Of a stretch of 64,000 bases of DNA, positions 42,069 through 51,101 are shown piece after piece. Below the pieces are notes generated by a model that saw only the letters and a program-made list of their open reading frames with translations, did not search any database and was not told the DNA's origin. This DNA is from Isoptericola halotolerans (lineage in GTDB: Bacteria > Actinomycetota > Actinomycetes > Actinomycetales > Cellulomonadaceae). Position 1 is the stretch's first letter. Each line of letters starts with the position of its first letter. The position numbers and the translations under genes were made by a program. The stretch is from positions 434,001 through 498,000 of the forward strand of contig NZ_JABEZU010000002.1 of assembly GCF_013149785.1 (NCBI RefSeq). Reading direction: 5' to 3'.

Positions 42069-43397
42069 ATGACCTCCGCACCGGAGAACCACGAGCCCCG
42101 GCCCAGCACGGCCGAGACCCGCGCCGTCACCCGGACCCGCCGCACCCGGCGTCGTCGGGCGATCGTCGCCACCGTCGCCGGCGGCGCCCTCGTCCTCGGC
42201 GGCGGGTCCGCCGTCGCCGTCTCCCAGGCCTACAAGACCGTCACGCTCGACGTCGACGGCGAGACCCGGACGGTCGGCAGCTTCGCCGGCGACGTCGACG
42301 GGCTGCTCGCCGCCGAGGGTGTCGCCGTCACCGACCGCGACCTCGTCACCCCCGCCCTCGGCGACCCGCTCACCGGTGGGAGCGACGTCGTCGTGCGCAC
42401 CGGCAAGGAGATCGACGTCGAGATCGACGGCGAGGCCACGTCTACCTGGGTCACCGCCCTGGACGCCCACGAGGCCCTCGACCTGCTCGCCCAGCGCGGC
42501 AGCGACGTCGCCCTCGTCGCCTCGCGGTCGGACGACCGGACCGAGCTCGGCCTGCAGGTGCACGACGGGGACCAGGTCGCCGTCGTGCACGGCGGCACGG
42601 TGGACGTCGTCGACGGCTCCGACGACCTCGACACGGTCCTGGCCGCCGCCGAGGTCGAGGTGGACGACGACGACAACGTCACCGTCGCCCGGGCCTCCGA
42701 CACCGGCGTCGACGCCGACAGCCTCCCGGACGGCACCGACGTGCCGCAGGTCGCCGTCGTCGTCGAGCGCGTCGAGGTCGAGCAGGTGACCAAGGTCAAG
42801 GAGATCGAGCACGAGACCCGGACCAAGAAGAGCGACCAGCGCTACGAGGACCTCGACCCCAAGGTGCAGCGCGAGGGCCGTCCCGGCTCGCGCACCGTCG
42901 TGCGGGAGATCACCACGGTCGACGGCGAGGAGGTCTCGAACAAGAAGATCGCCTCGATGGTGACCGCGGAACCGGTGACCGAGGTCCTCGTCCAGGGGAC
43001 CAAGGAGCGCCCGGAGCCCGAGCCCGAGCCGGAGCCCGAGACCGCGTCCGGCTCCTCGTCCGAGTCGTCCGCGGACAGCTCGTCGACCAGCTACTCCGGG
43101 TCGAACCGCGAGATCGGCCAGCGCATGGCCGCCGACCGCGGCTGGACCGGCAGCCAGTGGACGTGCCTGGAGAACCTGTGGACCAAGGAGTCGAACTGGT
43201 CGCACACGGTCGCCAACCCGTCCTCCGGCGCCTACGGCATCCCGCAGTCGCTGCCGGGCAACAAGATGGCCGCCGCCGGCGCCGACTGGCAGACCAACCC
43301 TGCCACCCAGATCACCTGGGGCCTGGACTACATCGCCGGCCGCTACGGCACCCCGTGCGGCGCCTGGGGCCACTCGCAGGCGAACAACTGGTACTGA
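42069..43397 (+). CDS. RpfB-like protein 3: DUF348, G5 and APF-like C-terminal domain
   Basis: A 442-residue exported protein, paralogue of the two preceding genes. It has an N-terminal helix ([21 protein letters not shown]), DUF348 repeats ([19 protein letters not shown] onward), a G5 domain (about 235-315) and a PEPEPEPE linker. The C-terminal domain ([38 protein letters not shown]) is of the same APF/lysozyme-like type as protein 1, not Rpf. The C-terminal 80 residues of proteins 1 and 3 are nearly collinear, which suggests duplication with domain swapping around rpfB. The likely role is peptidoglycan hydrolysis. Confidence 0.85.
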   Translation: MTSAPENHEPRPSTAETRAVTRTRRTRRRRAIVATVAGGALVLGGGSAVAVSQAYKTVTLDVDGETRTVGSFAGDVDGLLAAEGVAVTDRDLVTPALGDPLTGGSDVVVRTGKEIDVEIDGEATSTWVTALDAHEALDLLAQRGSDVALVASRSDDRTELGLQVHDGDQVAVVHGGTVDVVDGSDDLDTVLAAAEVEVDDDDNVTVARASDTGVDADSLPDGTDVPQVAVVVERVEVEQVTKVKEIEHETRTKKSDQRYEDLDPKVQREGRPGSRTVVREITTVDGEEVSNKKIASMVTAEPVTEVLVQGTKERPEPEPEPEPETASGSSSESSADSSSTSYSGSNREIGQRMAADRGWTGSQWTCLENLWTKESNWSHTVANPSSGAYGIPQSLPGNKMAAAGADWQTNPATQITWGLDYIAGRYGTPCGAWGHSQANNWY

Positions 43398-43425
43398 CCC
43401 GTCCGGTCGGGCGATACTCAGCCCC

Positions 43426-44298
43426 ATGACTGACACCCCTGGCGCCCTGCTCGGCCCTGCGGAGATCCGCGAGCTGGCAGGGCGTCTCGGCGTCCGGCCC
43501 ACCAAGACGCTCGGGCAGAACTTCGTGCACGACGGCGGCACGGTCCGCAAGATCGTCCGTGCGGCCGGGGTGGAGCCCGGGGACCGTGTCGTGGAGGTGG
43601 GCCCGGGCCTCGGCTCGTTGACCCTGGGCCTGCTGGAGGCCGGGGCGTCGGTCGTGGCGGTCGAGATCGACCCGGTCCTGGCCGGGCAGCTCCACACCAC
43701 GGTGCACGGCCACGCCCCCGACGCGGACCTGGAGCTGGTGACCGCCGACGCCATGGACGTCACCGACCTGCCCGGTGCGCCGCCGTCGGCGCTCGTGGCG
43801 AACCTGCCCTACAACGTGGCCGTGCCGGTGCTGCTGACGTTCCTGCAGCGTTTCGACTCCCTGCGCTCGGTGCTCGTCATGGTGCAGGCCGAGGTGGCCG
43901 ACCGGCTCGCCGCCCCGCCCGGCTCCCGGACCTACGGGGTGCCGTCGGCCAAGGCCGCCTGGTACGGCGCCGCCCGCCGGTCGCTGACGATCAGTCGCCA
44001 CGTGTTCTGGCCGGTGCCGAACGTGGACTCGGCGCTCGTCGAGATCGTGCGGCACGACCCGCCGGTCACGACCGCGACCCGCGAGGAGGTCTTCCGGGTG
44101 GTCGACGCCGCGTTCGCCCAGCGCCGCAAGACCCTGAGGGCCGCGCTGTCCGGGCTGTTCGGCTCGGGTCCGGCCGCCGAGGAGGCGCTGCGGGCCGCGG
44201 GCGTCGACCCGTCGCTGCGTGGCGAGCGGCTCGCGATCGCGGACTTCGCCCGCATCGCCGAGCGCCTGGGCGCCGAGGCTGGCACGGTGGACGCGTGA
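43426..44298 (+). CDS. rsmA: 16S rRNA (adenine(1518)-N6/adenine(1519)-N6)-dimethyltransferase
   Basis: A 290-residue enzyme (KsgA). SAM-binding motifs are clear: [46 protein letters not shown] and the catalytic [12 protein letters not shown]. It dimethylates two adenines in helix 45 late in 30S assembly. ATG 43426 is 7 nt after GATACT. It follows the rpf cluster, as Rv1010 follows rpfB, and overlaps ispE by 4 nt. Confidence 0.95.
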   Translation: MTDTPGALLGPAEIRELAGRLGVRPTKTLGQNFVHDGGTVRKIVRAAGVEPGDRVVEVGPGLGSLTLGLLEAGASVVAVEIDPVLAGQLHTTVHGHAPDADLELVTADAMDVTDLPGAPPSALVANLPYNVAVPVLLTFLQRFDSLRSVLVMVQAEVADRLAAPPGSRTYGVPSAKAAWYGAARRSLTISRHVFWPVPNVDSALVEIVRHDPPVTTATREEVFRVVDAAFAQRRKTLRAALSGLFGSGPAAEEALRAAGVDPSLRGERLAIADFARIAERLGAEAGTVDA

Positions 44299-45227
44299 GC
44301 CACCTCGCCGCCGCCCCCGCGCCGTCCGTCCGTGTGCGCGCCCCCGGGAAGATCAACCTCACGCTGCGCGTCGGACCGGTGGCCGAGGACGGCTACCACC
44401 CGCTGGTCACCGTGTTCCAGGCGGTAGCCCTGCACGAGGAGGTCACCGCGACCGAGGTCCCCGAGGGCGCCGGCATCTCGCTGACGGTCGAGGGGCCGCA
44501 GGCCGAGCGCGTCCCCCTCGACTCCACCAACCTGGCCTGGCAGGCCGTCGAGGCGATCGCCCGGCACGTCGGGCTCGATCCCAGCGTCGCGCTGCACATC
44601 GCCAAGGGCGTGCCCGTGGCGGGTGGGATGGCCGGCGGGTCCGCCGACGCGGCCGCCACCCTGCTGGCCTGCGACACCCTGTGGGGGACCGCGTTGCCGC
44701 GCGAGGAGCTGGCCGGCCTGGCGGCGACGCTCGGGTCCGACGTGCCTTTCGCGCTGCTGGGCCACACCGCCGTCGGGACCGGGCGCGGGCACCTGCTCAC
44801 CCCGGCGATGACCCGCGGCGAGTTCCACTGGGCGTTCGCGACGCGTGACGAGGGACTCTCCACCCCCGAGGTGTACCGGCGGTTCGACGAGCTCACCGGC
44901 CCGACCGCCCCGTCGGTGGGCGACGCCGACGACAACGGGCTCATGCAGGCCTTGCGCGCGGGGGACGCCCGGGCCCTCGGCGCGGCGCTGCAGAACGACC
45001 TGGAGGCCGCGGCGCTCGACCTGCGCCCCGAGCTGGCGCGCACCCTGGAGATCGCCCAGGACGGTGGCGCCCTCGGGACCATGGTCTCCGGGTCGGGGCC
45101 GACGGTCGCGGCCTTGGCACGCTCGCGTCAGCACGCGCTCGCGCTGGCCGCGACCTGGACGGCCGAGGACGCGGCCGACGCCGTGTGGTGCACGACGGGT
45201 CCGGCGTCGGGAGCACGCGTCCTGTGA
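44295..45227 (+). CDS. ispE: 4-diphosphocytidyl-2-C-methyl-D-erythritol kinase
   Basis: A 310-residue GHMP kinase of the MEP isoprenoid pathway. Motifs: [15 protein letters not shown] at the N-terminus, the ATP loop [17 protein letters not shown] and the C-terminal [15 protein letters not shown]. It phosphorylates CDP-ME at the 2-hydroxyl. The GTG start at 44295 overlaps the rsmA stop (GTGA), so the two are co-translated, as in Rv1010-Rv1011. Confidence 0.95.
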   Translation: MSHLAAAPAPSVRVRAPGKINLTLRVGPVAEDGYHPLVTVFQAVALHEEVTATEVPEGAGISLTVEGPQAERVPLDSTNLAWQAVEAIARHVGLDPSVALHIAKGVPVAGGMAGGSADAAATLLACDTLWGTALPREELAGLAATLGSDVPFALLGHTAVGTGRGHLLTPAMTRGEFHWAFATRDEGLSTPEVYRRFDELTGPTAPSVGDADDNGLMQALRAGDARALGAALQNDLEAAALDLRPELARTLEIAQDGGALGTMVSGSGPTVAALARSRQHALALAATWTAEDAADAVWCTTGPASGARVL

Positions 45228-45244
45228 CGCACCGCCCCACCGCG

Positions 45245-45265
45245 TAGCGCGGGGACCGCGCGCTA
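45245..45265. terminator. small hairpin between convergent genes
   Basis: TAGCGCG and CGCGCTA form perfect 7-bp arms around a 7-nt loop, 17 nt after the ispE stop and touching the stop of the opposing gene. It is a plausible shared terminator. Confidence 0.4.
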
Positions 45266-46573
45266 TGACTCCGCGGTCGGATGGCCCTGCCCGGCAGGGA
45301 GCGGGGTCACCGGCCCGCCGTCGGCCGTGTGACCGACGACGACGGCACGGCTCATGACCGGGCCGGAGCCGTCGTCCTCCCAGGCCGGCAGCGCGGCAGC
45401 GGTCCCCGGGAGCTGCTGCACCCCGTCGGCAGTGAGCACCTCGACCTCGGTGATGCCGGGCCCGCCGACGACGACGAGCTGCGGGTGCGAGGTGCCGAGC
45501 TGCTCGGGCTCGAACCACCGGGCCGCGAGCACGGGGCCGCGGCGCTCGCCCGCGTGGACCAGGCCGGGCGGCTGACCCGCGCCGAGGCGCACCACGCGCG
45601 TGGAGGCCCCGGTGGCACCGGGCAGGTTCAGGCCGCCCACGACCACCCAGGACGGGTCCCGTCCGCCCGTGCCGTCCGCCTGGACGGCCACCACCATCAC
45701 GCTCCGGCCGTCCTCGAGCTCGACCGGCTCCCACAGCGCGGCCAGCGGCAGCGCCGACCCGCTGGTCCGGGGCCGGGCATCCTCGTAGGCGTCGCGCAGG
45801 GCCCTCTCGGTCCGGGCGCTCGTGACGGGGTCGTCGAGCGCCTGCCACAACGCGTCGTCCCGGACGGCCACGGTCCTGCCGGACTCGGTGAGCACCAGAC
45901 CCTGGTACTCCTCGCGGCCGTGGGCGAAGGCCTGCTCGTGCCGGATGACGCCGGGTGGTGCGCCGAGGACGAGGCCGTCGTGCACCGCGACGGCCTCGTC
46001 CTGGCCGGCGACCCGCACGGAGTCCACGACGTCCGAGGTCTCGGCGAGGAGCAGGACACCGTCCCTCGGCGAGATCGCGGCGTCGCCCGGCCACGCGATG
46101 GCCTCGGACACGAGGGTGTAGTCGCCCGTGCGCTCGCCGTCGGACCCGACCGGGGCCACGGCCGCGGCGAGCTGGTTGAAGGACTGGAGGAGGAGGAGCC
46201 GAGCGGTGCCGAGCTCGCCGGCCTCGTCGCGCAGGTGCTCGCGGGCGTACGGCAGGTCGCGTGCCTCGACGTCCCCGGCCCACATCAGCTGGATCTCGCG
46301 GCCCATCTCCGGGGGCTTCGTCTCACCGCCGGCGGGCACGGCCCGCCAGACCTCGGCGGCCGCCTCGGCCTCCGGCTCCCAGCCGCCCGCCGCGACGAGG
46401 TCGCCGCGTGCCGGGTAGCCCGTGTGGGTGGAGGCGACGACCGGGTCCGGCGCTTCCTCGCCGCCGCGGTCCACCACGGCCACGACGGCCACCGCACCCA
46501 GCACCACGATGCCGACCAGCGCCACCACGACGCGTGGCCTGCGCCACCAGGCCGCCTGGTCCTTCGTGCGCAC
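45263..46573 (-). CDS. membrane-anchored protein of unknown function
   Basis: A 436-residue protein. One N-terminal helix (VVVALVGIVVLGAVAVVAVVD) follows a short basic segment (RTKDQAAWWRRPR), so it is probably anchored with the bulk outside. The rest is rich in strands with repeated GLVLxxxGRTVAV-like patterns and could be a beta-propeller or a sandwich; I recognise no family. AGGAAGG lies upstream of GTG 46573. It follows the CE7 esterase gene on the same strand with a 62-nt gap, and it faces ispE with a small hairpin (45245-45265) between. Confidence 0.65.
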   Translation of the reverse strand: MRTKDQAAWWRRPRVVVALVGIVVLGAVAVVAVVDRGGEEAPDPVVASTHTGYPARGDLVAAGGWEPEAEAAAEVWRAVPAGGETKPPEMGREIQLMWAGDVEARDLPYAREHLRDEAGELGTARLLLLQSFNQLAAAVAPVGSDGERTGDYTLVSEAIAWPGDAAISPRDGVLLLAETSDVVDSVRVAGQDEAVAVHDGLVLGAPPGVIRHEQAFAHGREEYQGLVLTESGRTVAVRDDALWQALDDPVTSARTERALRDAYEDARPRTSGSALPLAALWEPVELEDGRSVMVVAVQADGTGGRDPSWVVVGGLNLPGATGASTRVVRLGAGQPPGLVHAGERRGPVLAARWFEPEQLGTSHPQLVVVGGPGITEVEVLTADGVQQLPGTAAALPAWEDDGSGPVMSRAVVVGHTADGGPVTPLPAGQGHPTAES

Positions 46574-46635
46574 GAGATGTCGTCCTTCCTGTCGGTGATC
46601 GGTCCGGTGTCCGTGACCAGGTGTCGTCGGTGCGC

Positions 46636-47604
46636 TCAGACGTGCTTGCGCAGCCAGGCCAGGGTGGGGGCGAACCGGTAGTGCTGACCACCCTCGTGCC
46701 CGTTGTACGGGTAGACGTCGATCTGCTTCTCGGCCGCACCCCAGGCGTTGTAGGCGGCGTACACGGTCGAGGGCGGGCACACGGCGTCCATGAGGGCCAC
46801 CGAGAACAGCCCGGCGGCCTGCGCGCGCCGCGCGAAGGAGACCCCGTCGAGGTACGACAGCGTGCGCCACACGGCGTCCTCGTGCTCCCGGTGCACCGAC
46901 AGGTACTGGGTGATCTCCCCGTACGGGAACGCGTCGGTGATCTGCACGGCTCGCCGGAAGTGGCTGAGGAACGGCACGTTCGGCGCCGCGGCCGCGACGT
47001 CGGGCAGCAGGCCCGCCACGGCGATCGCGATACCGCCGCCCTGGCTTGTCCCGGCGACCGCGACGCGCCCCGGGTCGATCCCGTCGACCTGCCGCACGGC
47101 GTCGACGGCGCGCACCCCGTCGGTGAAGACCCGGCGGTAGTAGTGCTCGGCCGGGTCGACGATGCCGCGGGTCAGGAACCCGGGGGAGGCCGGGGCATGG
47201 CCCACCGGGTCCGGGGTGTCGCCGCCGGAGCCCCAGCCGGAGCCCTGCCCCCGAGTGTCCATGACGAGGTGGGCGAAGCCGGCGGCGGCGAGCCCGAGCT
47301 GCTCGTGGGGCAGGCCGCGGCCGCCGCCGTAGCCGACGAACTCCACGACGGCGGGCAGCGGGCCCTCGGCCCGCGCCGGTCGCACCAGCCACGCCTTGAC
47401 CGGGTGGCCGCCGAACCCGGGGAACGTCACGTCGTCGACGGTGATCTCCGTCAGGCCGGTGTCGACCCGCGCGACCTCGACGCCGTCCCCGTGCCCGCGG
47501 GCCTCCGCGATGGTGCCGGACCAGAACGCGTCGAAGTCGGCGGGCTCGTCGATCTCGGGGGCGTACTGCTCGAGCTCGGGCAGCGGAAGGTCGAACTGGG
47601 CCAT
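46636..47604 (-). CDS. acetylxylan esterase / cephalosporin-C deacetylase (CE7)
   Basis: A 322-residue alpha/beta hydrolase of carbohydrate esterase family 7. The family N-terminus MAQFDLPLPELEQYAPEIDEPADFDAFW is complete. The RGQG motif appears as DTRGQGSGWG, the nucleophile is the Ser in GTSQGGG, and the C-terminal His is in PYNGHEGG. It removes acetyl groups from xylo-oligosaccharides and cephalosporin C. There is no signal peptide, as usual for CE7, so it acts inside the cell. It fits a plant-biomass-degrading lifestyle. Confidence 0.92.
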   Translation of the reverse strand: MAQFDLPLPELEQYAPEIDEPADFDAFWSGTIAEARGHGDGVEVARVDTGLTEITVDDVTFPGFGGHPVKAWLVRPARAEGPLPAVVEFVGYGGGRGLPHEQLGLAAAGFAHLVMDTRGQGSGWGSGGDTPDPVGHAPASPGFLTRGIVDPAEHYYRRVFTDGVRAVDAVRQVDGIDPGRVAVAGTSQGGGIAIAVAGLLPDVAAAAPNVPFLSHFRRAVQITDAFPYGEITQYLSVHREHEDAVWRTLSYLDGVSFARRAQAAGLFSVALMDAVCPPSTVYAAYNAWGAAEKQIDVYPYNGHEGGQHYRFAPTLAWLRKHV

Positions 47605-47698
47605 CGGTGGTCCTCCGTACGTGGCGCGTCGGTGCTGCCCAGCACTCTATCGCCGCCGGTCAGGTCGCTGCGGGGACCGGTGGTGCGATGATCGCCGG

Positions 47699-48229
47699 GT
47701 GCCTGGAGATTTCGAGCTGACGGCCGACGAGCTGCGTGCCGTGGTCCACTTCGCGGCCGGCTCCGCGCAGCAGGTCCTGCCCCTGTTCGAGGAGGTCCGG
47801 CCCGACGACGGCCGCCCCCGTGAGGCGCTCGCCGCCGCACGAGCGTTCGTCGACGGGGCGCCGCGCAGCAGGCGGCAGCGGCTCAGCGCGACGGACGCGC
47901 ACCGGGCCGCCCGGGAGGCGCCGACCGAGGTCTCACGGCTGGCCGCGCAGGCTGCCGGCGACGCACCGGCCGCGGCCTACCTGCACCCGATCGCGAGGGC
48001 GCACCAGGTCGGGCACGTGCTGCGCGCCGCGGCGAACGCCGCCCGCATCGCCGAGATTCAGGCGGGAGAACGGCCCGCCGCCGCCGAGCGCGAGATCGCG
48101 CTCGCGTGCGCCCGGGCCGGAGGCGTCGTCGTCGACGTGCTGCGCCGGTACCCGCCGGCACCACCCGGCAGGAGCCGAGCCGCACGACTCCTGGCCGAGC
48201 TGGACGGCGCTCTGCGGTCGTCCGGGTGA
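47699..48229 (+). CDS. Imm-5-like helical protein
   Basis: A 176-residue Ala/Arg-rich all-helical protein. The repeats AARAFVDGAPRSRRQRLSAT, HRAAREAPTEVSRLAAQAAGD and HPIARAHQVGHVLRAAANAARI resemble the 'putative immunity protein' Imm-5 family, some of whose members protect against polymorphic toxins. No toxin gene is adjacent, so the role is open. GTG 47699 lies 6 nt after GATGAT. It is followed by the ABC-F gene after 13 nt, but that gene has its own -10-like element. Confidence 0.6.
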   Translation: MPGDFELTADELRAVVHFAAGSAQQVLPLFEEVRPDDGRPREALAAARAFVDGAPRSRRQRLSATDAHRAAREAPTEVSRLAAQAAGDAPAAAYLHPIARAHQVGHVLRAAANAARIAEIQAGERPAAAEREIALACARAGGVVVDVLRRYPPAPPGRSRAARLLAELDGALRSSG

Positions 48230-48242
48230 CTACCCTTCTGGG

Positions 48243-50105
48243 GTGGCTCATCTTCTCGGTGCTGACGGCATCTCCCTGACCATCGGCACCCGCACCCTGC
48301 TCGACGGCGTCTCCCTCGGCCTCGACGACGGCGACCGCATCGGCGTCGTCGGCCCCAACGGTGCGGGCAAGTCCACCCTGCTGCGCCTGCTGGCCGGGAC
48401 CGCGGCGCCCGACGGCGGTCGGGTCACCCGGGTGGGCGGCTCCCGGCTCGGGATGCTCGACCAGCGCGACGAGGCCCGCCCCGGCGCCACGGTGCTGGAC
48501 CTGGTCCACGGTGACGACGCCACCCACCAGTGGGCCTCGGACGCCCGCATCCGTACCGTCCACGCCGGGCTGCTCGCCGACCTCGACCTCGACCAGCCGG
48601 TCTCGACGCTCTCCGGCGGGCAGCGGCGTCGAGCGGCGCTCGCCGCCCTGCTGGTGACCGACCCCGACGTCATGCTCCTCGACGAGCCGACCAACCACCT
48701 CGACGTCGAGGGGGTCGCGTGGCTGGCCGAGCACCTGGCGAACCGGTACGGGACGGCCGGGCGTCCCTCCGGTGGGCAGGGTGCGCTCGTCGTGGTCACC
48801 CACGACCGGTGGTTCCTGGACGCCGTCTGCTCGCGCATGTGGGAGGTGCGCGGAGACGGCACGGGCGCCGTCGACGGCTACGAGGGCGGGTACGCCGCCT
48901 ACATCCTGGCGCGCGCCGAGCGCTCCCGGCAGGCGGCGACCGCCGCGGAGAAGCGCAACAACCTGCTGCGCAAGGAGCTCGCCTGGCTCAAGCGTGGTGC
49001 ACCCGCCCGCACCTCCAAGCCGAAGTTCCGGCTCGACGCCGCGGCCGCGCTCATCGACGACGAGCCGCCGCCGCGCGACACCCTCGAGCTCACCCAGATG
49101 GCCACCAAGCGGCTCGGCAAGGACGTGCTCGACCTCGAGGACGTCACCGTCTCCGTCCCGCAGCCCGACGGCGGCCGGCGGACGCTGCTCGACGACGTCA
49201 CGTGGCGCCTCGGGCCCGGCGACCGCTACGGGCTGGTCGGTGTCAACGGTGCGGGCAAGACGACGGTGCTCGCGCTGCTCGCCGGGCGTCGAGAACCGGA
49301 CGGCGGGCGCGTGCGACGTGGCAAGACCGTCGAGGTCGCCGAGCTCACCCAGGAGGTCACCGAGCTCGACGAGGTCGGTCATCTCACGGCCGTGCAGGTG
49401 GTCGACTCCGAGAAGCGCACCGTCGTGGTGGACGGCAAGGAGATGACGGCCGGGCAGCTCACCGAGCGGCTCGGGTTCACCCGCGAGCGGGCCCACACGC
49501 CCGTGCGCGACCTGTCCGGTGGGGAGCGGCGCCGTCTGCAGCTGCTCCGCCTGCTGGTCTCCGAGCCCAACGTGCTGCTGCTGGACGAGCCCACCAACGA
49601 CCTCGACACCGACACCCTGGCCGCGGTGGAGGACCTGCTCGACGGCTGGCCGGGCACGCTCATCGTGGTCTCGCACGACCGGTACCTGCTGGAGCGGGTG
49701 TGCGACCGGCAGTGGGCGCTGCTCGGGGACGGCACGCTCCGGGACCTGCCGGGTGGCGTGGAGCAGTACTTGTCCCTACGCCGCGCTGCGGCGTCGGGCG
49801 CGGCGGGGTCGAGCGGGTCAGGACTACCGCGCGGCGGCGAGTCGGCGTCGGGACCCGGGGCGGGCAGCACCGCCGGGCCGAAGGCGTCGGCGGCGGACCA
49901 GCGGGCCGCGAAGAAGGCCGTGCAGCGCCTCGAGAAGCGGCTGACCCGGCTGGCGGCGGAGGAGGCGAGGCTGCACGAGCAGATGGCGGCCGACCCGACG
50001 GACTTCGAGGCGACGGCGAAGCTCGACGCGCGGCTGCGGGAGCTGCTCGCCGAGAAGGACGAGGTCGAGACGGAGTGGCTGGAGGCCGCCGAGCTCGCCG
50101 AGTAG
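48243..50105 (+). CDS. ABC-F family ATP-binding protein
   Basis: A 620-residue protein with two ABC domains and no membrane segments. Domain 1 has VGPNGAGKSTLLRLLAG, LSGGQRRRAALAALL and VMLLDEPTNHLD. Domain 2 has VGVNGAGKTTVLALLAG, LSGGERRRLQLLRLL and VLLLDEPTNDLDTDT. The linker (LARAERSRQAATAAEKRNNLLRKELAWLKRG) matches the ribosome-contacting interdomain helix, and a C-terminal coiled coil (AKKAVQRLEKRLTRLAAEEARLHEQM) resembles the Uup type. It probably acts at the ribosome in translation quality control or antibiotic protection. GTG 48243 is 6 nt after TACCCT. Confidence 0.9.
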   Translation: MAHLLGADGISLTIGTRTLLDGVSLGLDDGDRIGVVGPNGAGKSTLLRLLAGTAAPDGGRVTRVGGSRLGMLDQRDEARPGATVLDLVHGDDATHQWASDARIRTVHAGLLADLDLDQPVSTLSGGQRRRAALAALLVTDPDVMLLDEPTNHLDVEGVAWLAEHLANRYGTAGRPSGGQGALVVVTHDRWFLDAVCSRMWEVRGDGTGAVDGYEGGYAAYILARAERSRQAATAAEKRNNLLRKELAWLKRGAPARTSKPKFRLDAAAALIDDEPPPRDTLELTQMATKRLGKDVLDLEDVTVSVPQPDGGRRTLLDDVTWRLGPGDRYGLVGVNGAGKTTVLALLAGRREPDGGRVRRGKTVEVAELTQEVTELDEVGHLTAVQVVDSEKRTVVVDGKEMTAGQLTERLGFTRERAHTPVRDLSGGERRRLQLLRLLVSEPNVLLLDEPTNDLDTDTLAAVEDLLDGWPGTLIVVSHDRYLLERVCDRQWALLGDGTLRDLPGGVEQYLSLRRAAASGAAGSSGSGLPRGGESASGPGAGSTAGPKASAADQRAAKKAVQRLEKRLTRLAAEEARLHEQMAADPTDFEATAKLDARLRELLAEKDEVETEWLEAAELAE

Positions 50106-50109
50106 CGGC

Positions 50110-50137
50110 GGGCGACGGCGCCTGGGCGCCGTCGCCC
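50110..50137. terminator. bidirectional hairpin after ABC-F gene
   Basis: Perfect 12-bp arms (50110-50121 and 50126-50137) around CTGG, 4 nt past the ABC-F stop and 5 nt past the opposing aldo/keto reductase stop, followed by a C-run on the plus strand. Confidence 0.8.
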
Positions 50138-50142
50138 CCCGA

Positions 50143-51075
50143 TCACGGCACGGTGTAGCCCGCCGCGCGGAACAGCTCGTACCACTCGGCACGGGTCAGC
50201 GGGACGTCCGAGCCCTGGGCCGCACCGGCGACGCGCTCCGGCGTCGTCGTGCCGAGCACCACCTGCATGCCGGCAGGGTGGCGCGTGATCCAGGCCGTCG
50301 CGATCGCGATGGCAGGCACGTCGTACGTCGCGGCCAGCCGGTCGATGACGGCGTTCAGCTCCGGGTAGCCCTCGTGGCCGAGGAACACGCCGGTGAAGAA
50401 CCCTGCCTGGAACGGCGACCAGGCCTGCACGGTGATGTCGTGCAGGCGGCAGTAGTCGAGGATCCCGCCGTCGCGCGCCGTCGACTGGTCCAGGCCCGCC
50501 ATGTTGGCCGCCACGCCCTGCGCGACCATCGGCGCGTGCGTGATCGACAGCTGGAGCTGGTTCGCCACGAGCGGCTGACGCACCGACCTCCTCAGCAGCT
50601 CGATCTGGCCCGGCGTGTGGTTGGAGACACCGAAGGCGCGGACCTTGCCGGTCGACTCCAGGTGGTCGAACGCCCGGGCCACCTCGTCGGGCTCCACCAG
50701 CGCGTCGGGACGGTGCAGCAGCAGCACGTCCAGGTAGTCGGTGTCGAGCGCCCGCAGCGACCCCTCGACCGACTCCACCAGGTGGTCGTACGAGTAGTCG
50801 AAGTACGGGCCGTCCGGCACGATCCCGGCCTTCGACTGGATGGTCAGCTCCGCGCGCTGCGAGGGCGTGAGCTGCATGGCCTCGGCGAACCGGCGCTCGC
50901 AGCCGTGCAGCTCGTCGCCGTACACGTCGGCGTGGTCGATGAAGTCGACGCCGGCGTCGCGGGCGGTGCGCACGAGCCGGCGGACGGCGTCGTCGTCCAT
51001 CTGCGCGATACGCATCAGGCCGAGGACGACGTTGGGGACCTGACGTCCCGTGGGGCCCAGGGGGACGGTCTTCAT
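50143..51075 (-). CDS. aldo/keto reductase, YdhF-like
   Basis: A 310-residue NADPH-dependent reductase. The barrel shows VDFIDHADVYGD with catalytic Asp/Tyr, Lys in IQSKAGI, DYLDVLLLHRPDALV (His) and a C-terminal cofactor loop (VVLGTTTPERV). It resembles E. coli YdhF. Substrate unknown. AGGAGG lies about 7 nt before the ATG. It is 26 nt downstream of a second AKR gene on the same strand, so they form an operon. Confidence 0.88.
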   Translation of the reverse strand: MKTVPLGPTGRQVPNVVLGLMRIAQMDDDAVRRLVRTARDAGVDFIDHADVYGDELHGCERRFAEAMQLTPSQRAELTIQSKAGIVPDGPYFDYSYDHLVESVEGSLRALDTDYLDVLLLHRPDALVEPDEVARAFDHLESTGKVRAFGVSNHTPGQIELLRRSVRQPLVANQLQLSITHAPMVAQGVAANMAGLDQSTARDGGILDYCRLHDITVQAWSPFQAGFFTGVFLGHEGYPELNAVIDRLAATYDVPAIAIATAWITRHPAGMQVVLGTTTPERVAGAAQGSDVPLTRAEWYELFRAAGYTVP

Positions 51076-51101
51076 GGTGATCCTCCTCGATCGGTCGGTG
51101 G

